A stretch of 64,000 bases of DNA from Skermania sp. ID1734 (GCF_007489285.1 NZ_VLIY01000002.1:248001-312000), one strand, 5' to 3'. Positions 38,666 through 47,281 are shown, counted from the stretch's first letter. Notes: generated from the letters alone by a model not told the origin. Numbers and translations: made by a program.

Positions 38666-38682
38666 TGTTCGCTTCCTGAACA
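38666..38682. promoter_or_regulatory. TGTTC-N7-GAACA operator 1
   Basis: TGTTCGCTTCCTGAACA has perfect 5-bp arms. It lies in the gap between the Fis-type regulator gene and phaZ. A copy with the same spacing occurs at 44021. Confidence 0.6.
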
Positions 38683-38763
38683 GTCGTTCGCCTACGGGAC
38701 TTTCTACGGTGAGGCACGGCGCATGTCCCTGTGCAGACGCTCGGCACCGACCACCCGCCGCAC

Positions 38764-38780
38764 CGTCCAGAAACTGAACA
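38764..38780. promoter_or_regulatory. TGTTC-N7-GAACA operator 2 (degenerate)
   Basis: CGTCCAGAAACTGAACA keeps the GAACA half and the 17-bp length but has a weaker left arm (CGTCC). It lies about 95 bp upstream of the leader reading frame before phaZ. Confidence 0.45.
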
Positions 38781-38856
38781 CCGGCGCCGCCGAGACCTCA
38801 CTAGCGTGGCTAGCGCGACCGACGATCGGCTCGCAGGATCCCGGCGAGGAGACCCC

Positions 38857-38904
38857 ATGACGGAAGTACTCGAGACCGCGTTCAGCGCGCTGGACGAGCA
38901 GTGA
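38857..38904 (+). CDS. Possible 15-residue leader peptide upstream of phaZ
   Basis: ATG at 38857 follows a CGAGGAG ribosome-binding site and encodes MTEVLETAFSALDEQ before a TGA. Its stop sits 8 bp ahead of the chosen phaZ ATG and overlaps an upstream in-frame GTG of phaZ, as in translational coupling. It may be a leader peptide or the remnant of a lost gene. Confidence 0.35.
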   Translation: MTEVLETAFSALDEQ

Positions 38905-38912
38905 AGGCAGCC

Positions 38913-39731
38913 ATGACAGAGCCGGGGAGAACGTCGTACGTCGAGCAGGTCGATCTCCTCGGTTGTCGCGTGACGGTCACGCGATGGCCCGGCGGTGGCG
39001 ATCGCACGCCCATCCTGCTGCTCAACGGCGTGGGGTCAGGCGCCGACCTCCTCGCGCCGCTGGCGGAGTCCCTCAGGGACGTCGAGGTCATCACGTTCGA
39101 CTTCCCGGGCGCTGGATCATCGCGTCCGCCGCTGTTGCCCTACCCGATGGCGGCGGCGGCCGCCTTCACCGCCGCGCTGCTCACCCGGCTGGGATACCCG
39201 CGTGTCGACGTGTTCGGGGTCTCCTGGGGAGGAACCCTCGCGCAGCAGTTCGCAATCCAGCACCCCGCCCGCTGCCGGAGGCTGGTCCTGGCCGCGACCG
39301 CGGCGGGGATCCCCTCGATGCCGGGCCGCCCCCGCACGATTGCGCGGATGCTCACGCCCCGCCGCTTCAACGATGCGGACTACCGCCGCCGGATCGCCGG
39401 GAGCCTGTACGGCGGCTCGGCCCGCAACGACACGAGCGTCGTGGAGAACCTCGACCACGCCATGGCGTCGATCAGCTGGCGGGGCTACCTCTACCAGGTG
39501 CTCGCGGTCCTCGGCTGGAGCAGCCAGCCCGCCCTTCCGCTCCTGCGCCAACCGACGCTGATCCTCGCCGGCGACGACGACCCGATCATCCCGCTCGTCA
39601 ACGCCCGCTGGATGGCCCGGCTGATCCCCGACAGCACCCTGCACGTCATCCACGGCGGCCACCTGTTCGCGGTCTCGGACAGCAAGCACGTCGCGGAGAT
39701 CATGAACGAGTTCCTCCAGCAGGAAAGGTGA
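38913..39731 (+). CDS. phaZ: Poly(3-hydroxyalkanoate) depolymerase-like alpha/beta hydrolase
   Basis: This 272-residue alpha/beta hydrolase has the lipase box GVSWGG with nucleophile S104, then LAQQFAIQHPARCRRLVLAA (108-127). The DDDPIIPL stretch holds an acidic residue, and HGGHLF holds the catalytic histidine. The GVSWGG box and following RCRRLVLAAT pattern match intracellular medium-chain-length PHA depolymerases. GAAGG lies 5 bp before the ATG at 38913, which is preferred to the GTG at 38901. The PHA synthase gene follows 5 bp downstream. Confidence 0.83.
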   Translation: MTEPGRTSYVEQVDLLGCRVTVTRWPGGGDRTPILLLNGVGSGADLLAPLAESLRDVEVITFDFPGAGSSRPPLLPYPMAAAAAFTAALLTRLGYPRVDVFGVSWGGTLAQQFAIQHPARCRRLVLAATAAGIPSMPGRPRTIARMLTPRRFNDADYRRRIAGSLYGGSARNDTSVVENLDHAMASISWRGYLYQVLAVLGWSSQPALPLLRQPTLILAGDDDPIIPLVNARWMARLIPDSTLHVIHGGHLFAVSDSKHVAEIMNEFLQQER

Positions 39732-39736
39732 GACCG

Positions 39737-41395
39737 ATGGCGATCGATGTCGAAGCAGCAGGTGAGGCGATCGGTGGCGGCATCGCCACCGCACTGGATC
39801 CCCTGGAGTTCCGGGAGGTCGCGCGACTGCTCGTGCGTCCCGGGGCTGTGCCGCGAGAGGCGGCCCGGTTCGCCGCAGACCTGCTGACCGTCGCCCTCGG
39901 CGTCTCTGACATCGACATCCCGGCCAAGGATCCCCTCTACCGCGATGAAGCCTGGCGCCGGCATCCGCTCTTCCGGCGGCTCGCGCAAGGCCACATCGCC
40001 TTCACCCGGGCGCTCGAGCGGGCGACCGAGGACAGCGAAGCCGACTGGAAGGCGGCGGAACGAACCCGCTACGTCCGCGAGATCATCGGCGGCGCGCTCT
40101 CCCCGGCCAACCTGCTCTTCACCAACCCGACGGTGTGGCGCCGGACCATCGAGTCTGGCGGCCGGTCCCTGGTGCGGGGAGCGCTGAACGCCGTCCACGA
40201 CTTCCGGCACAACAACGGCATGCCGCAGATGGTCGACTCGAGCCCCTTCAGGGTCGGGGAGAACCTCGCGTGCTCGCCGGGTTCCGTCGTACACCGGGAG
40301 GAGATGTTCGAGCTCCTGCACTACCAGCCGGCCACCCCCGAGGTGCGCTCGCGACCGCTGGTGTTCATCCCGCCCGTGGTCAGCCGCTACTACGTGCTCG
40401 ACCTCGCCCCCGGGCGATCCATGGTCGAGTACGTCGTGGCGCAGGGCATCGAGACGTTCATGGTCGTCTGGCGCAACCCCAGCCTCGACCCCGCTCAGGG
40501 ACACGGCGCCTGGGGCATCGAGGACTACCTCGACGCCCAGATCCGGGCCTACCGAATCGTCAGCGAGATCACCGGCTCCGAGGACGTGAACGTCGTCGGC
40601 GTCTGCTCCGGCGGCGCAACCACGGCGCTGACCCAGGCCCACCTCGCAGCCAAGGAGAGCAAGCTCATCCACGCTGCGACGTACCTCGTGACGATGCTCG
40701 ACGCTCGGCAGCCCAACATGGTGACGATGTTGGCCACCGAGGGTGCGGGGTCGGTGTTGGCGGAGCGGGCGCAGACGCGGGAGGTGATCCCGGCGCGGGC
40801 GATCTCCCGGAACTTCGCGCTGATGAGGCCGCGCGACCTCGTCTTCAGCTACGTCGTCAACAACTGGTTGCTCGGCCAGACGCCGCCGGCCTTCGACGTG
40901 CTCGCCTGGAACTGTGACGGCACGAACGTGTCGGCGACCTTCGCGCGCGACATCAACGCGCTGCTGGCCGACGGCAGCATCGCCGAACCCGGCGCCCTCG
41001 AAGTCCTCGGCACGCCGGTCGACCTGACGGCGGTAAAGGAGGACACGTTCATCGTCGCCGGCCTGACCGACCACATCACGACCTGGCGACCCTGCTACCA
41101 GACGACCCAGCTGATCGGCGGGAAGTCGGAGGTCGTCATCGTGAACAGCGGCCATATCCAGAGTCTCGTCAACCCGGTCGGCTCCTCCCGCTACATGTAC
41201 TGGCACGGGCCCGGAGACACCTCCGACCCCGACGCGTGGCGCGCCGGCGCACAGAAGCAGCAGGGATCCTGGTGGCCGGCGTGGTCAGACTGGCTGATCG
41301 AGCGCTCCGGCCGGTTGAAGGTGGCACCGACCGAGCTGGGCAGCGCCGAGTACCCGGTGATCGCCGAGGCACCGGGGAGCTACGTCCATGAGTGA
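39737..41395 (+). CDS. phaC: Poly(3-hydroxyalkanoate) synthase
   Basis: This 552-residue enzyme polymerises (R)-3-hydroxyacyl-CoA into PHA. The catalytic cysteine is C290 in the lipase-like box GVCSGG. The aspartate is in VAGLTDHITTW and the histidine in NSGHIQSL. The N-terminal region has NPTVWRRTIESGGRSLVRGA (130-149), and the GSWWPAWSDWL stretch near the end is typical of class I/II synthases. The ATG at 39737 follows AGGAAAGG. With phaZ and two MaoC-type hydratases it forms one unit that links fatty-acid intermediates to PHA. Confidence 0.9.
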   Translation: MAIDVEAAGEAIGGGIATALDPLEFREVARLLVRPGAVPREAARFAADLLTVALGVSDIDIPAKDPLYRDEAWRRHPLFRRLAQGHIAFTRALERATEDSEADWKAAERTRYVREIIGGALSPANLLFTNPTVWRRTIESGGRSLVRGALNAVHDFRHNNGMPQMVDSSPFRVGENLACSPGSVVHREEMFELLHYQPATPEVRSRPLVFIPPVVSRYYVLDLAPGRSMVEYVVAQGIETFMVVWRNPSLDPAQGHGAWGIEDYLDAQIRAYRIVSEITGSEDVNVVGVCSGGATTALTQAHLAAKESKLIHAATYLVTMLDARQPNMVTMLATEGAGSVLAERAQTREVIPARAISRNFALMRPRDLVFSYVVNNWLLGQTPPAFDVLAWNCDGTNVSATFARDINALLADGSIAEPGALEVLGTPVDLTAVKEDTFIVAGLTDHITTWRPCYQTTQLIGGKSEVVIVNSGHIQSLVNPVGSSRYMYWHGPGDTSDPDAWRAGAQKQQGSWWPAWSDWLIERSGRLKVAPTELGSAEYPVIAEAPGSYVHE

Positions 41396-41861
41396 CACAG
41401 TCGGAACGATCGACCGCGAGGCAGCGTTGGCCCTCGATTTCGCACCCGTGCGGACGATCGTCGAGCGCGGCCGCCTTACCTTCTTCGCCCGCGCGACCGG
41501 GCAGACCGACCCGATCTGGACCGACGTCGAGGCGGCACGCGCCGCGGGATATCGCGACCTCCCGGTCCCGCCCACGTTCTTCTTCAGCCTCGAGCTCGAG
41601 CGCCCGGCACCGTTCGGCTACCTCGACCAACTCGGCGTCGACATCGGCCGCATCCTGCATGGCGGCCAGAGGTTCCGGCACCACGCGACCGTGTACGCCG
41701 GCGACGAGCTCGTCCTGCAGACCAGGATCGTCGACGTGTCCGTCCGCAAGGGCGGGGCGCTCGAGATCCTGGTCAAGGGCACGGACGTGTTGCGCGGGGA
41801 CGAGCTGGTCGCGGAGGCGACCGCTACCATCGTCGTACGCAACCCGGGCGCCTCTTCATGA
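41388..41861 (+). CDS. MaoC-like N-terminal (FAS1-type) dehydratase domain protein
   Basis: This 157-residue hot-dog protein matches the MaoC_dehydrat_N/HadA group. It contains FFARATGQTDPIWTDVEAAR (about 32-51), PVPPTFFFSLELE (about 59-71) and ILHGGQRFRHHATVYAGDEL. It likely pairs with the protein encoded next to form a heterodimeric (R)-specific enoyl-CoA hydratase, as HadAB does. It overlaps phaC by 8 bp and the next gene by 4 bp. The product would supply (R)-3-hydroxyacyl-CoA for PhaC. Confidence 0.85.
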   Translation: MSDTVGTIDREAALALDFAPVRTIVERGRLTFFARATGQTDPIWTDVEAARAAGYRDLPVPPTFFFSLELERPAPFGYLDQLGVDIGRILHGGQRFRHHATVYAGDELVLQTRIVDVSVRKGGALEILVKGTDVLRGDELVAEATATIVVRNPGASS

Positions 41862-42253
41862 GCCGCGCGCTACAGGTCGGTCAGGAGCTCGAGGCGCTGA
41901 CGCCCGGCCCGGTCACTCGCACCCAGCTGGCTTTGTTCGCAGGCGCGTCCGGGGACCACAACCCGATCCACATCGACCTCGACTTCGCCCGCGCCGCCGG
42001 CATGGAGGATGTGATCGCACACGGCATGCTGTCGATGGCGTACGTGGGCCGGATGCTGACCGACGCGGTGCCGATCGGGAACCTCCTCGAGTGGGAGGTC
42101 CGCTTCGTGGCGATCACCCCCGTGCACGCCCGGCCCACCTGCCGCGGGACGGTCACCGCCATCGAGGACGACATCGCGACGATCGACGTCCGGGTCGTCC
42201 TCGAGGACGGGACCACGACTTTGACCGGCACCGCGAAGGTCCTGGTGGCCTGA
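41858..42253 (+). CDS. MaoC-like (R)-specific enoyl-CoA hydratase subunit
   Basis: This 131-residue MaoC domain has the hydratase-2 motif FAGASGDHNPIHIDLDFARA, with the catalytic Asp and His in GDHNPIH (about 30-36). IAHGMLSMAYVGRML (about 51-65) follows. It is the catalytic partner expected for the preceding non-catalytic MaoC-N protein. Translation is coupled by a 4-nt overlap. Together they convert trans-2-enoyl-CoA to (R)-3-hydroxyacyl-CoA for PhaC (PhaJ-like function, inferred from context). Confidence 0.87.
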   Translation: MSRALQVGQELEALTPGPVTRTQLALFAGASGDHNPIHIDLDFARAAGMEDVIAHGMLSMAYVGRMLTDAVPIGNLLEWEVRFVAITPVHARPTCRGTVTAIEDDIATIDVRVVLEDGTTTLTGTAKVLVA

Positions 42254-42267
42254 CCCAAGACCGAAGC

Positions 42268-42294
42268 GGGGCCCGACTCGTCGAATCGGGCCCC
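42268..42294. terminator. Bidirectional hairpin between convergent genes
   Basis: GGGGCCCGA and TCGGGCCCC form a perfect 9-bp stem with a 9-base loop, midway between the MaoC gene and the convergent acyl-CoA ligase gene. Confidence 0.75.
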
Positions 42295-42307
42295 GGTGAT
42301 TCACCGA

Positions 42308-43960
42308 TCAGTCCGCGTAGACGTCCTTGTAGCTCTCCCGCATCACCTTCTTGTCGAGCTTGCCCACGCTCGTGCGAGCTAGGCTGTCGACGAATAGGAC
42401 CTTGTCCGGCATCTGCCAGGTCGCGAACTGGGGCGCGAGAACGTCCTTGATCTCGCTCAGGGGCAGTTCGACTCCGCCGTCGGTCACGACTACCGCGATC
42501 GGACGCTCCTGCCACTTGGGATGGGGAACGCCGATGACGGCGGCCTCTCGCACCAACGGGTGCGAGGTCAGCGCGTTCTCCATGTCGATCGAGGAGATCC
42601 ATTCGCCTCCGGACTTGATCACGTCCTTGATCCGGTCGACGATCTTGAGGTACCCGAAGGTGTCGATCGTCGCCACGTCACCCGAGCGCCAGTACCCTTC
42701 GTGGAACCGTTCCGGCTCGTTGAGGTCGTGGTAGCTGGCGGTGATCCAGGGGCCGCGCATCAGCAGTTCCCCCTGGGCCTTGCCGTCGAAGGGGACGTCC
42801 CGGTCCTCGCCGTCGACAAGACGGAAGTCGACGCCGGTCAGCATGACCCCCTGAGACCGCTTGCGGTCCCACTTCTCCTCCTCGGGCAGCTGGGCCAGCG
42901 AGGGCTTGATGCCTCGGTTCACACTGACCAGCGGCGTGGTCTCGGTGGCCCCGTATGCGTGGATGATGTCGGCGCCGGTCAGCTCGGCGTATCCGCGCAT
43001 GAGGCTCAACGGCGGCTCGGATGCGCCGCTGAGGAACCGTGCGCGGCTCAGATCCGGCTTCGTCTCAAGCGTTTTGATGTAGTCCAGCATCGGGCCGAAG
43101 ATCGCGGGTGCGCCGTTGGCGACGGTCACGGTCTCCTCGATAATCGCGTCCACCAGGGGGGAGAGCTCGCCGGCGGCGTAGCGCCCGGGGAGCACGACCT
43201 TGGCCCGGGCCTGAACCGCTGCCTGGGGCAGTCCCCAGCAGTTCGCGTGGAACATCGGAGTGATGAGCATGACGGAGTCGTAGGCGCTTATGCCGAGCTC
43301 GGCCACCATCGTCATCGTGTGCAGGTAGATGCAGCGATGCGAGTAGTAGACACCCTTCGGGCGTCCGGTCGTACCGGTCGTGTAGCAGGCGCTGTAGGCG
43401 GACGTCTCGTCGATCATCGGCCAGTCCGCCTCGGTGCTCGCTGCGGCCAGGAGATCCTCGTAGTGCAGCGGGTCCGGCAGGCTGGTCTCCACCTGCTCCA
43501 GCGGCTTGTCGGTCATGATGACCCATCGCACGTCGGGCACGGTGGGTGCGATCTTCTCGGCCACCGCGAGCAGGGTTTCCTCGACGAGGATCCATGACGT
43601 GCCGCTGTGCCGGACCACGAAACCGAGATCCTCCTCGCCCAGGCGCAGGTTCATCTGGAGCATGGCCGCTGCCGTCCCCGGGATCGACCAGTACAGCTCG
43701 AAGTGGCGTCTGCTGTTCCAGTCCAGGACGCCGACGACGTCGCCGGGCTGGATGCCCAGGTCACGCAGTGCGTTCGCCGAGCGAACGATCCGGCTGTAGG
43801 CATCCGCGTAGGTATAGCGATCCCACCTGCCGTCCGAGGTTCGGAAGACGATCTCCTGCTCGGGTGACGTCCGCGCCGCGTGCCGGATGAGGGTCGTGGT
43901 GTTGAGCGGGTAGCCGTCGCCCGATGTAGACGGCCGGCCCTTGACGAGTTCTGGGTTCAC
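42308..43960 (-). CDS. Acyl-CoA ligase (AlkK-like medium-chain fatty acid CoA ligase)
   Basis: This 550-residue ANL enzyme has the AMP-binding P-loop YTTGTTGRPKGVYYSH (about 191-206), the GATETTP motif, WRSGDVATID, and a C-terminal lysine in TSVGKLDKK. The length and the stretch PMFHANCWGLPQAA match the AlkK/FadD-like group that activates medium-chain fatty acids. It would provide acyl-CoA for the acyl-CoA dehydrogenase and PHA genes encoded convergently. A TGTTC-N7-GAACA site lies 60 bp upstream of its start, as before the phaZ operon. Confidence 0.9.
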   Translation of the reverse strand: MNPELVKGRPSTSGDGYPLNTTTLIRHAARTSPEQEIVFRTSDGRWDRYTYADAYSRIVRSANALRDLGIQPGDVVGVLDWNSRRHFELYWSIPGTAAAMLQMNLRLGEEDLGFVVRHSGTSWILVEETLLAVAEKIAPTVPDVRWVIMTDKPLEQVETSLPDPLHYEDLLAAASTEADWPMIDETSAYSACYTTGTTGRPKGVYYSHRCIYLHTMTMVAELGISAYDSVMLITPMFHANCWGLPQAAVQARAKVVLPGRYAAGELSPLVDAIIEETVTVANGAPAIFGPMLDYIKTLETKPDLSRARFLSGASEPPLSLMRGYAELTGADIIHAYGATETTPLVSVNRGIKPSLAQLPEEEKWDRKRSQGVMLTGVDFRLVDGEDRDVPFDGKAQGELLMRGPWITASYHDLNEPERFHEGYWRSGDVATIDTFGYLKIVDRIKDVIKSGGEWISSIDMENALTSHPLVREAAVIGVPHPKWQERPIAVVVTDGGVELPLSEIKDVLAPQFATWQMPDKVLFVDSLARTSVGKLDKKVMRESYKDVYAD

Positions 43961-44020
43961 GGGTGCTCCTGGGATCGGGGAAGTTGCCTTCCATCACACC
44001 GACCTTCGCGGCCAGCGGAG

Positions 44021-44037
44021 TGTTCAGGAATTGAACA
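44021..44037. promoter_or_regulatory. TGTTC-N7-GAACA operator 3
   Basis: TGTTCAGGAATTGAACA has 6-bp perfect arms, TGTTCA and TGAACA. It lies upstream of the acyl-CoA ligase gene. Same 17-bp layout as the site at 38666, suggesting one regulator for both units. Confidence 0.65.
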
Positions 44038-44289
44038 GACCTCCCGGCCATCTCGATCCGCCATGCCCTGTTCATGTGAGCACCGGAGTAGTAGTGGAGC
44101 GCGGGGAGCGCGCTAACGCCACTGCCGTAGTCGCACTGCTGCGAGCTTCTCGATGGCTCGTACGAGTGCTGCGGCGGAGGTTCTGCAGGTCGACGGCCAC
44201 TTCCTCGAGGTTGGCGGGGTAGTGGAGAGCGGTCCGCGTGGTTGATTCGTCTGATGCAATACGCAGACTAACACTGGATATCGGTGTTA
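44038..44289. other. Non-coding gap at the start of the mobile region
   Basis: No convincing gene is seen. It contains TCTGATGCAATA (44250-44261), which resembles TCTGATGCGAATA in the palindrome at 47461-47480 on the far side of the recombinase module. GTCTG/CAGAC arms (44249-44268) surround it. Confidence 0.35.
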
Positions 44290-45801
44290 TCAGTATCGGT
44301 CGTATTCCCTGTTCAGAGGCCGTTGGGTCGGGCGGTTGATGGCGGGGTAGGTGGCCATTGCCACTGCGGCTCGGGCGGCGTGGATGTTCATGACCTTGGT
44401 TGAGTAGCCGAGCAGATCGGCGAGTGAGGCCGGGTCTATTTCTTTGGTGAGGTCGTGCAACGCCGCGTTTCGGGCGGCTTGGATGTCGATGCCGAGGCCG
44501 CGTAAACGGTTCATCAGTACTTGTTCGGAGATGTGTTGTCCTGCATTGGTTCCGGGGAAGAGCCAGGTGCTGCCGTGGTTCATGGTCTGGTGGTTTCCCC
44601 GGCGCCCGAGGTGCTGGTGGAAGAGGGGGAGCAGGGCTTCTGGGATGGGGGCAGGGAGATCGCCCAGTGCGATGGTGGTTCTTGCTGGTGTTGCGTCGAC
44701 ATCGTCGAGTGTCAGCTGACAGATCCGGCTCACTGGGGTTCCGTAGAGCAGCAGGATCAACGCGGCGATTCTGGTCGAGAGTGCGACCTGCTCGGCTGCC
44801 ACGACGTTCTTGATCAGGTCGAGGCGCTGTCGCGATGAGGCCAGTGGGGTAGTGCGTGCTGTGCGATACCGCGTTCTGAACGGTGGCGCGATGCCGGCAC
44901 GTGCGCGCCATTGGATGAAGTTGCGGATGAGGGTGCGGGTCGTCGTTCCCTCGCTGAGATAGGCGTCCAGTTGGGCCTGCCGAAGGTCGTTGATGGTGGT
45001 GCTGTGTTCGTCAAGTAGCCAGCGTAGGAACTTGCCGGCTTCGGTGATTTCTTGTTTGGCGCAGCGCGTGGCGTTGTCCATATTGCGTGTGGGGTCGGTG
45101 TTTTCGCGCAATCGACGTAGGTGATGCCATCGCGCGAACTGCTCCAGCGGTGTTGCGATGGCGGGCTCGTCGCGCAGAGTCTCGAGCCGGTGGTCGAGCC
45201 AGCTTTCGAAGCGGGCCAGGCGTCGGTCTCCGCGGTTGGGCATCATGTGGTGATGAACCAGCATCTCGCGCAAGTGTTCCAAGCTGCGTGATGGCGGCAG
45301 GGCGTCGAAGGCTTCGTGGTTGAGTTGCAACTCGCGCGTGCCGATCTTGGTGAGCAGATCAGCGGTGACGGGGTGGCGCATCCAGGTGATGATGCTTTCC
45401 GGGCGGGGAACAGCCGCCAGCTCAGTGACCAGCCGTTTGATGCGCATGTCGGGCGGCGTGTGCGGTCTGAGGATCTGTTCAAGGTCGCTGGTGACGACGC
45501 AGCGAGCGCAGTGGTCGCCGCGTAGGCGTTCAGCTTCGCGCCCACAGTTGTCACATTCAAGATTGGTGGTGATGCCGGCACATTCGCGGCAGATGGGTTG
45601 CCCAGTCGGTGAGACTCCGGGCAGGAGTCGATCGGTTCCGCAGAATGCGCACTGGCCGTAGGTGCGTGCCGCGGTGGTGAAACACGGACCGCAGACCGGG
45701 CCCTCCGGCCACCGCACTCGGATCCGGGAGGGCTCATGGCATCGGCTGCATTCGGTAGTGCCGGCAGTGCGGGGCCGGCCACGTCTGCGTGGTTCAGTCA
45801 T
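44290..45801 (-). CDS. Tyrosine recombinase-like protein with zinc ribbons, catalytically degenerate
   Basis: The 503-residue protein opens with an AT-hook-like RRRGRPRTAG (5-14), then six CxxC pairs (18/21, 37/40, 51/54, 71/74, 83/86, 98/101), enough for three zinc ribbons. The C-terminal third resembles a phage-integrase core: LYGTPVSRICQLTLDD supplies one Arg. The second Arg and the His boxes are replaced (LHDLTKEID, LLGYSTK), and no nucleophilic Tyr is in place. It is probably a non-catalytic recombination subunit or DNA-binding factor. It is last in a unit with an XRE gene and a frameshifted recombinase. Confidence 0.75.
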   Translation of the reverse strand: MTEPRRRGRPRTAGTTECSRCHEPSRIRVRWPEGPVCGPCFTTAARTYGQCAFCGTDRLLPGVSPTGQPICRECAGITTNLECDNCGREAERLRGDHCARCVVTSDLEQILRPHTPPDMRIKRLVTELAAVPRPESIITWMRHPVTADLLTKIGTRELQLNHEAFDALPPSRSLEHLREMLVHHHMMPNRGDRRLARFESWLDHRLETLRDEPAIATPLEQFARWHHLRRLRENTDPTRNMDNATRCAKQEITEAGKFLRWLLDEHSTTINDLRQAQLDAYLSEGTTTRTLIRNFIQWRARAGIAPPFRTRYRTARTTPLASSRQRLDLIKNVVAAEQVALSTRIAALILLLYGTPVSRICQLTLDDVDATPARTTIALGDLPAPIPEALLPLFHQHLGRRGNHQTMNHGSTWLFPGTNAGQHISEQVLMNRLRGLGIDIQAARNAALHDLTKEIDPASLADLLGYSTKVMNIHAARAAVAMATYPAINRPTQRPLNREYDRY

Positions 45802-46129
45802 CGGTGATGATTCGCGCCTTCACCGGCCGATACGCATTGAGCAGCGGCACGTCGCTGGGCGCGTTTACGGCTTTCGTGCGGGTGTGACGGGCATCGCTGG
45901 CTGTGTAGGTGATCAGGTCGCCGGCCTCGATGCCGAAGATGTCGCATAGCGCCACAAGAACTTGGAACGAGATCCGTTCGGGTTCTTGCCCGACGATGCG
46001 ATAGATTTGCGACTCGGAGAGCGTGATGCCCCGCTCGCGCAGGGGGCCGACCAGGTCACGGCTATTCTTCATGCCAGCTCGGGCCATGAATTCTCCTACC
46101 CGCCAGTGGTATTGAATCTCGCGCCTCAT
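45794..46129 (-). CDS. XRE-family helix-turn-helix protein
   Basis: The 111-residue protein has a Cro/C1-type helix-turn-helix: NSRDLVGPLRERGITLSESQ then IYRIVGQEPERISFQVLVAL (about 41-60) and CDIFGIEAGDLI. It lies between two recombinase genes with a 4-nt overlap upstream and 8 nt downstream. Its place in this module suggests control of excision/integration gene expression, perhaps through TGAATGCA palindromes at 47261-47281. Confidence 0.8.
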   Translation of the reverse strand: MRREIQYHWRVGEFMARAGMKNSRDLVGPLRERGITLSESQIYRIVGQEPERISFQVLVALCDIFGIEAGDLITYTASDARHTRTKAVNAPSDVPLLNAYRPVKARIITDD

Positions 46130-47246
46130 TGCGATTCCTTTCGGGTAGTCCCGGCCAGGTCGGCGTTACTGCGAGTCAGAGTCGTGCTGAGCACCCGCTC
46201 GAGCTCGCGTGCCCGATAGTCGGGGGCTGCCAACGTGTAGATCGAGGTGGTCGCGGCGTGCTCGTGTCCGAGCTGCAGCTGCACAAAACTGACGTCGTAG
46301 CCGTACTCGGTTTGCAGGTTGGTCGCATACGAGCGGCGAACGAGTGCAGATCGAGGCCGGGCGGAAAACCCAGTTCGTCGACGAAGTTGCGCATGCGCTG
46401 CCACAGGTTTCGTTCGGGCACTAGCCCACCCTTCTCGGTGGGAAACAGGTCATTGACTGGCTGGCCGTAGCGAGGCAGCCCGCGCTCGACCCAGTCGGCA
46501 ACCGCCTCGGCGGCCCAGTCGAATACGGTCAGCACCGTGCGCTGTTTGGGTGGGGAACCGCGCATCGCTTTGCCGTGCCGGATGCGCACCAGGCCCCATT
46601 CACCGAAGAACGGAGCACGGGCATTGCGGGAGAAGTCGACCAGTTGCAGGTGTCGAACTTCGTTGCGGCGCAACCCCCATCCGTACAGCGTCTTGAACGC
46701 AACCGCATCGCGCCATGCCGCCAGAGCACCTTTTCGCCCGGCGTTGAGTATCCGTTCGGGTTCCAGGTCGGCGAGATCGAAGAACTGCTGCAGCTCGGTA
46801 AGAGTGAAGGGCCGTTTCAGCGCCCGCGAGTCGTCGACCTGGACATGCTTGGCCTTGTTGAACTCGGTGACGATTTGACTGAACACGGTGCCAAACAGCC
46901 GACCGCAGTGCTCATTCCAGTCGTAGGCCGGGTTGGTGGCGTAGTCGAGAAACACCTTCACGTCGGTCTGGTAGGCCCGCACCGTACTGTGTGCTCGATT
47001 GCGAACGCCGCGCATATGGCCGAAATAGTCGTCGGCGTCTACCGGTGTCCATTGCCAGGGGAAGGTACCGACGAAGTCCATCATCCGCATCACCGATGCG
47101 CTGCGGCGGGCGACGGTACCGCTCGAATGCCCCTGCGCCAGCTGCGCATGGCGCCAGCCGGTCAACACGTCGTCGAGAAAGGCGTCCGGATCCGGGCCCG
47201 ATGTACCGGCCGGCAGGTACACCAGCCGACCCATCGATTCGTCCAT
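46126..47246 (-). pseudogene. Tyrosine recombinase with one frameshift
   Basis: The gene begins at ATG 47246, directly after a strong GAGGAGG site, and reads as an integrase (N-terminal SAM-like domain, then TLYGWGLRRNEVRHLQLVDF with the first catalytic Arg). After LDLHS near 46341 the frame shifts. The second half continues in another frame to 46126 with RRSYATNLQTEYGYDV, LQLGHEHAATTSIYT (His and Tyr) and a terminal KESQ. Adding one C after 46341 would restore HSLRRSYAT, the usual H-x-L-R-R box. Either a true pseudogene, a programmed shift or a sequence error. The downstream XRE start overlaps its end by 4 nt. Confidence 0.8.
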
Positions 47247-47260
47247 CCGAGCCTCCTCGT

Positions 47261-47281
47261 TGAATGCATATTCTGCATTCA
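47261..47281. promoter_or_regulatory. Palindrome upstream of the recombinase
   Basis: TGAATGCA-TATTC-TGCATTCA has perfect 8-bp arms and lies 14 bp before the recombinase ATG. Further arms CGAATC/GATTCG and TGCAGG/CCTGCA follow within 50 bp. Likely operator for the XRE protein. Confidence 0.55.

Noticed and set aside
38963-39736. In-frame extension upstream of phaC through phaZ
   Set aside because: phaC starts at 39737 with a good ribosome-binding site; the upstream part overlaps phaZ in another frame and has shadow-like composition.
44072-44911. 279-codon minus-strand frame
   Set aside because: Overlaps the zinc-ribbon recombinase gene in another frame and is Arg/Pro/His-rich without motifs.
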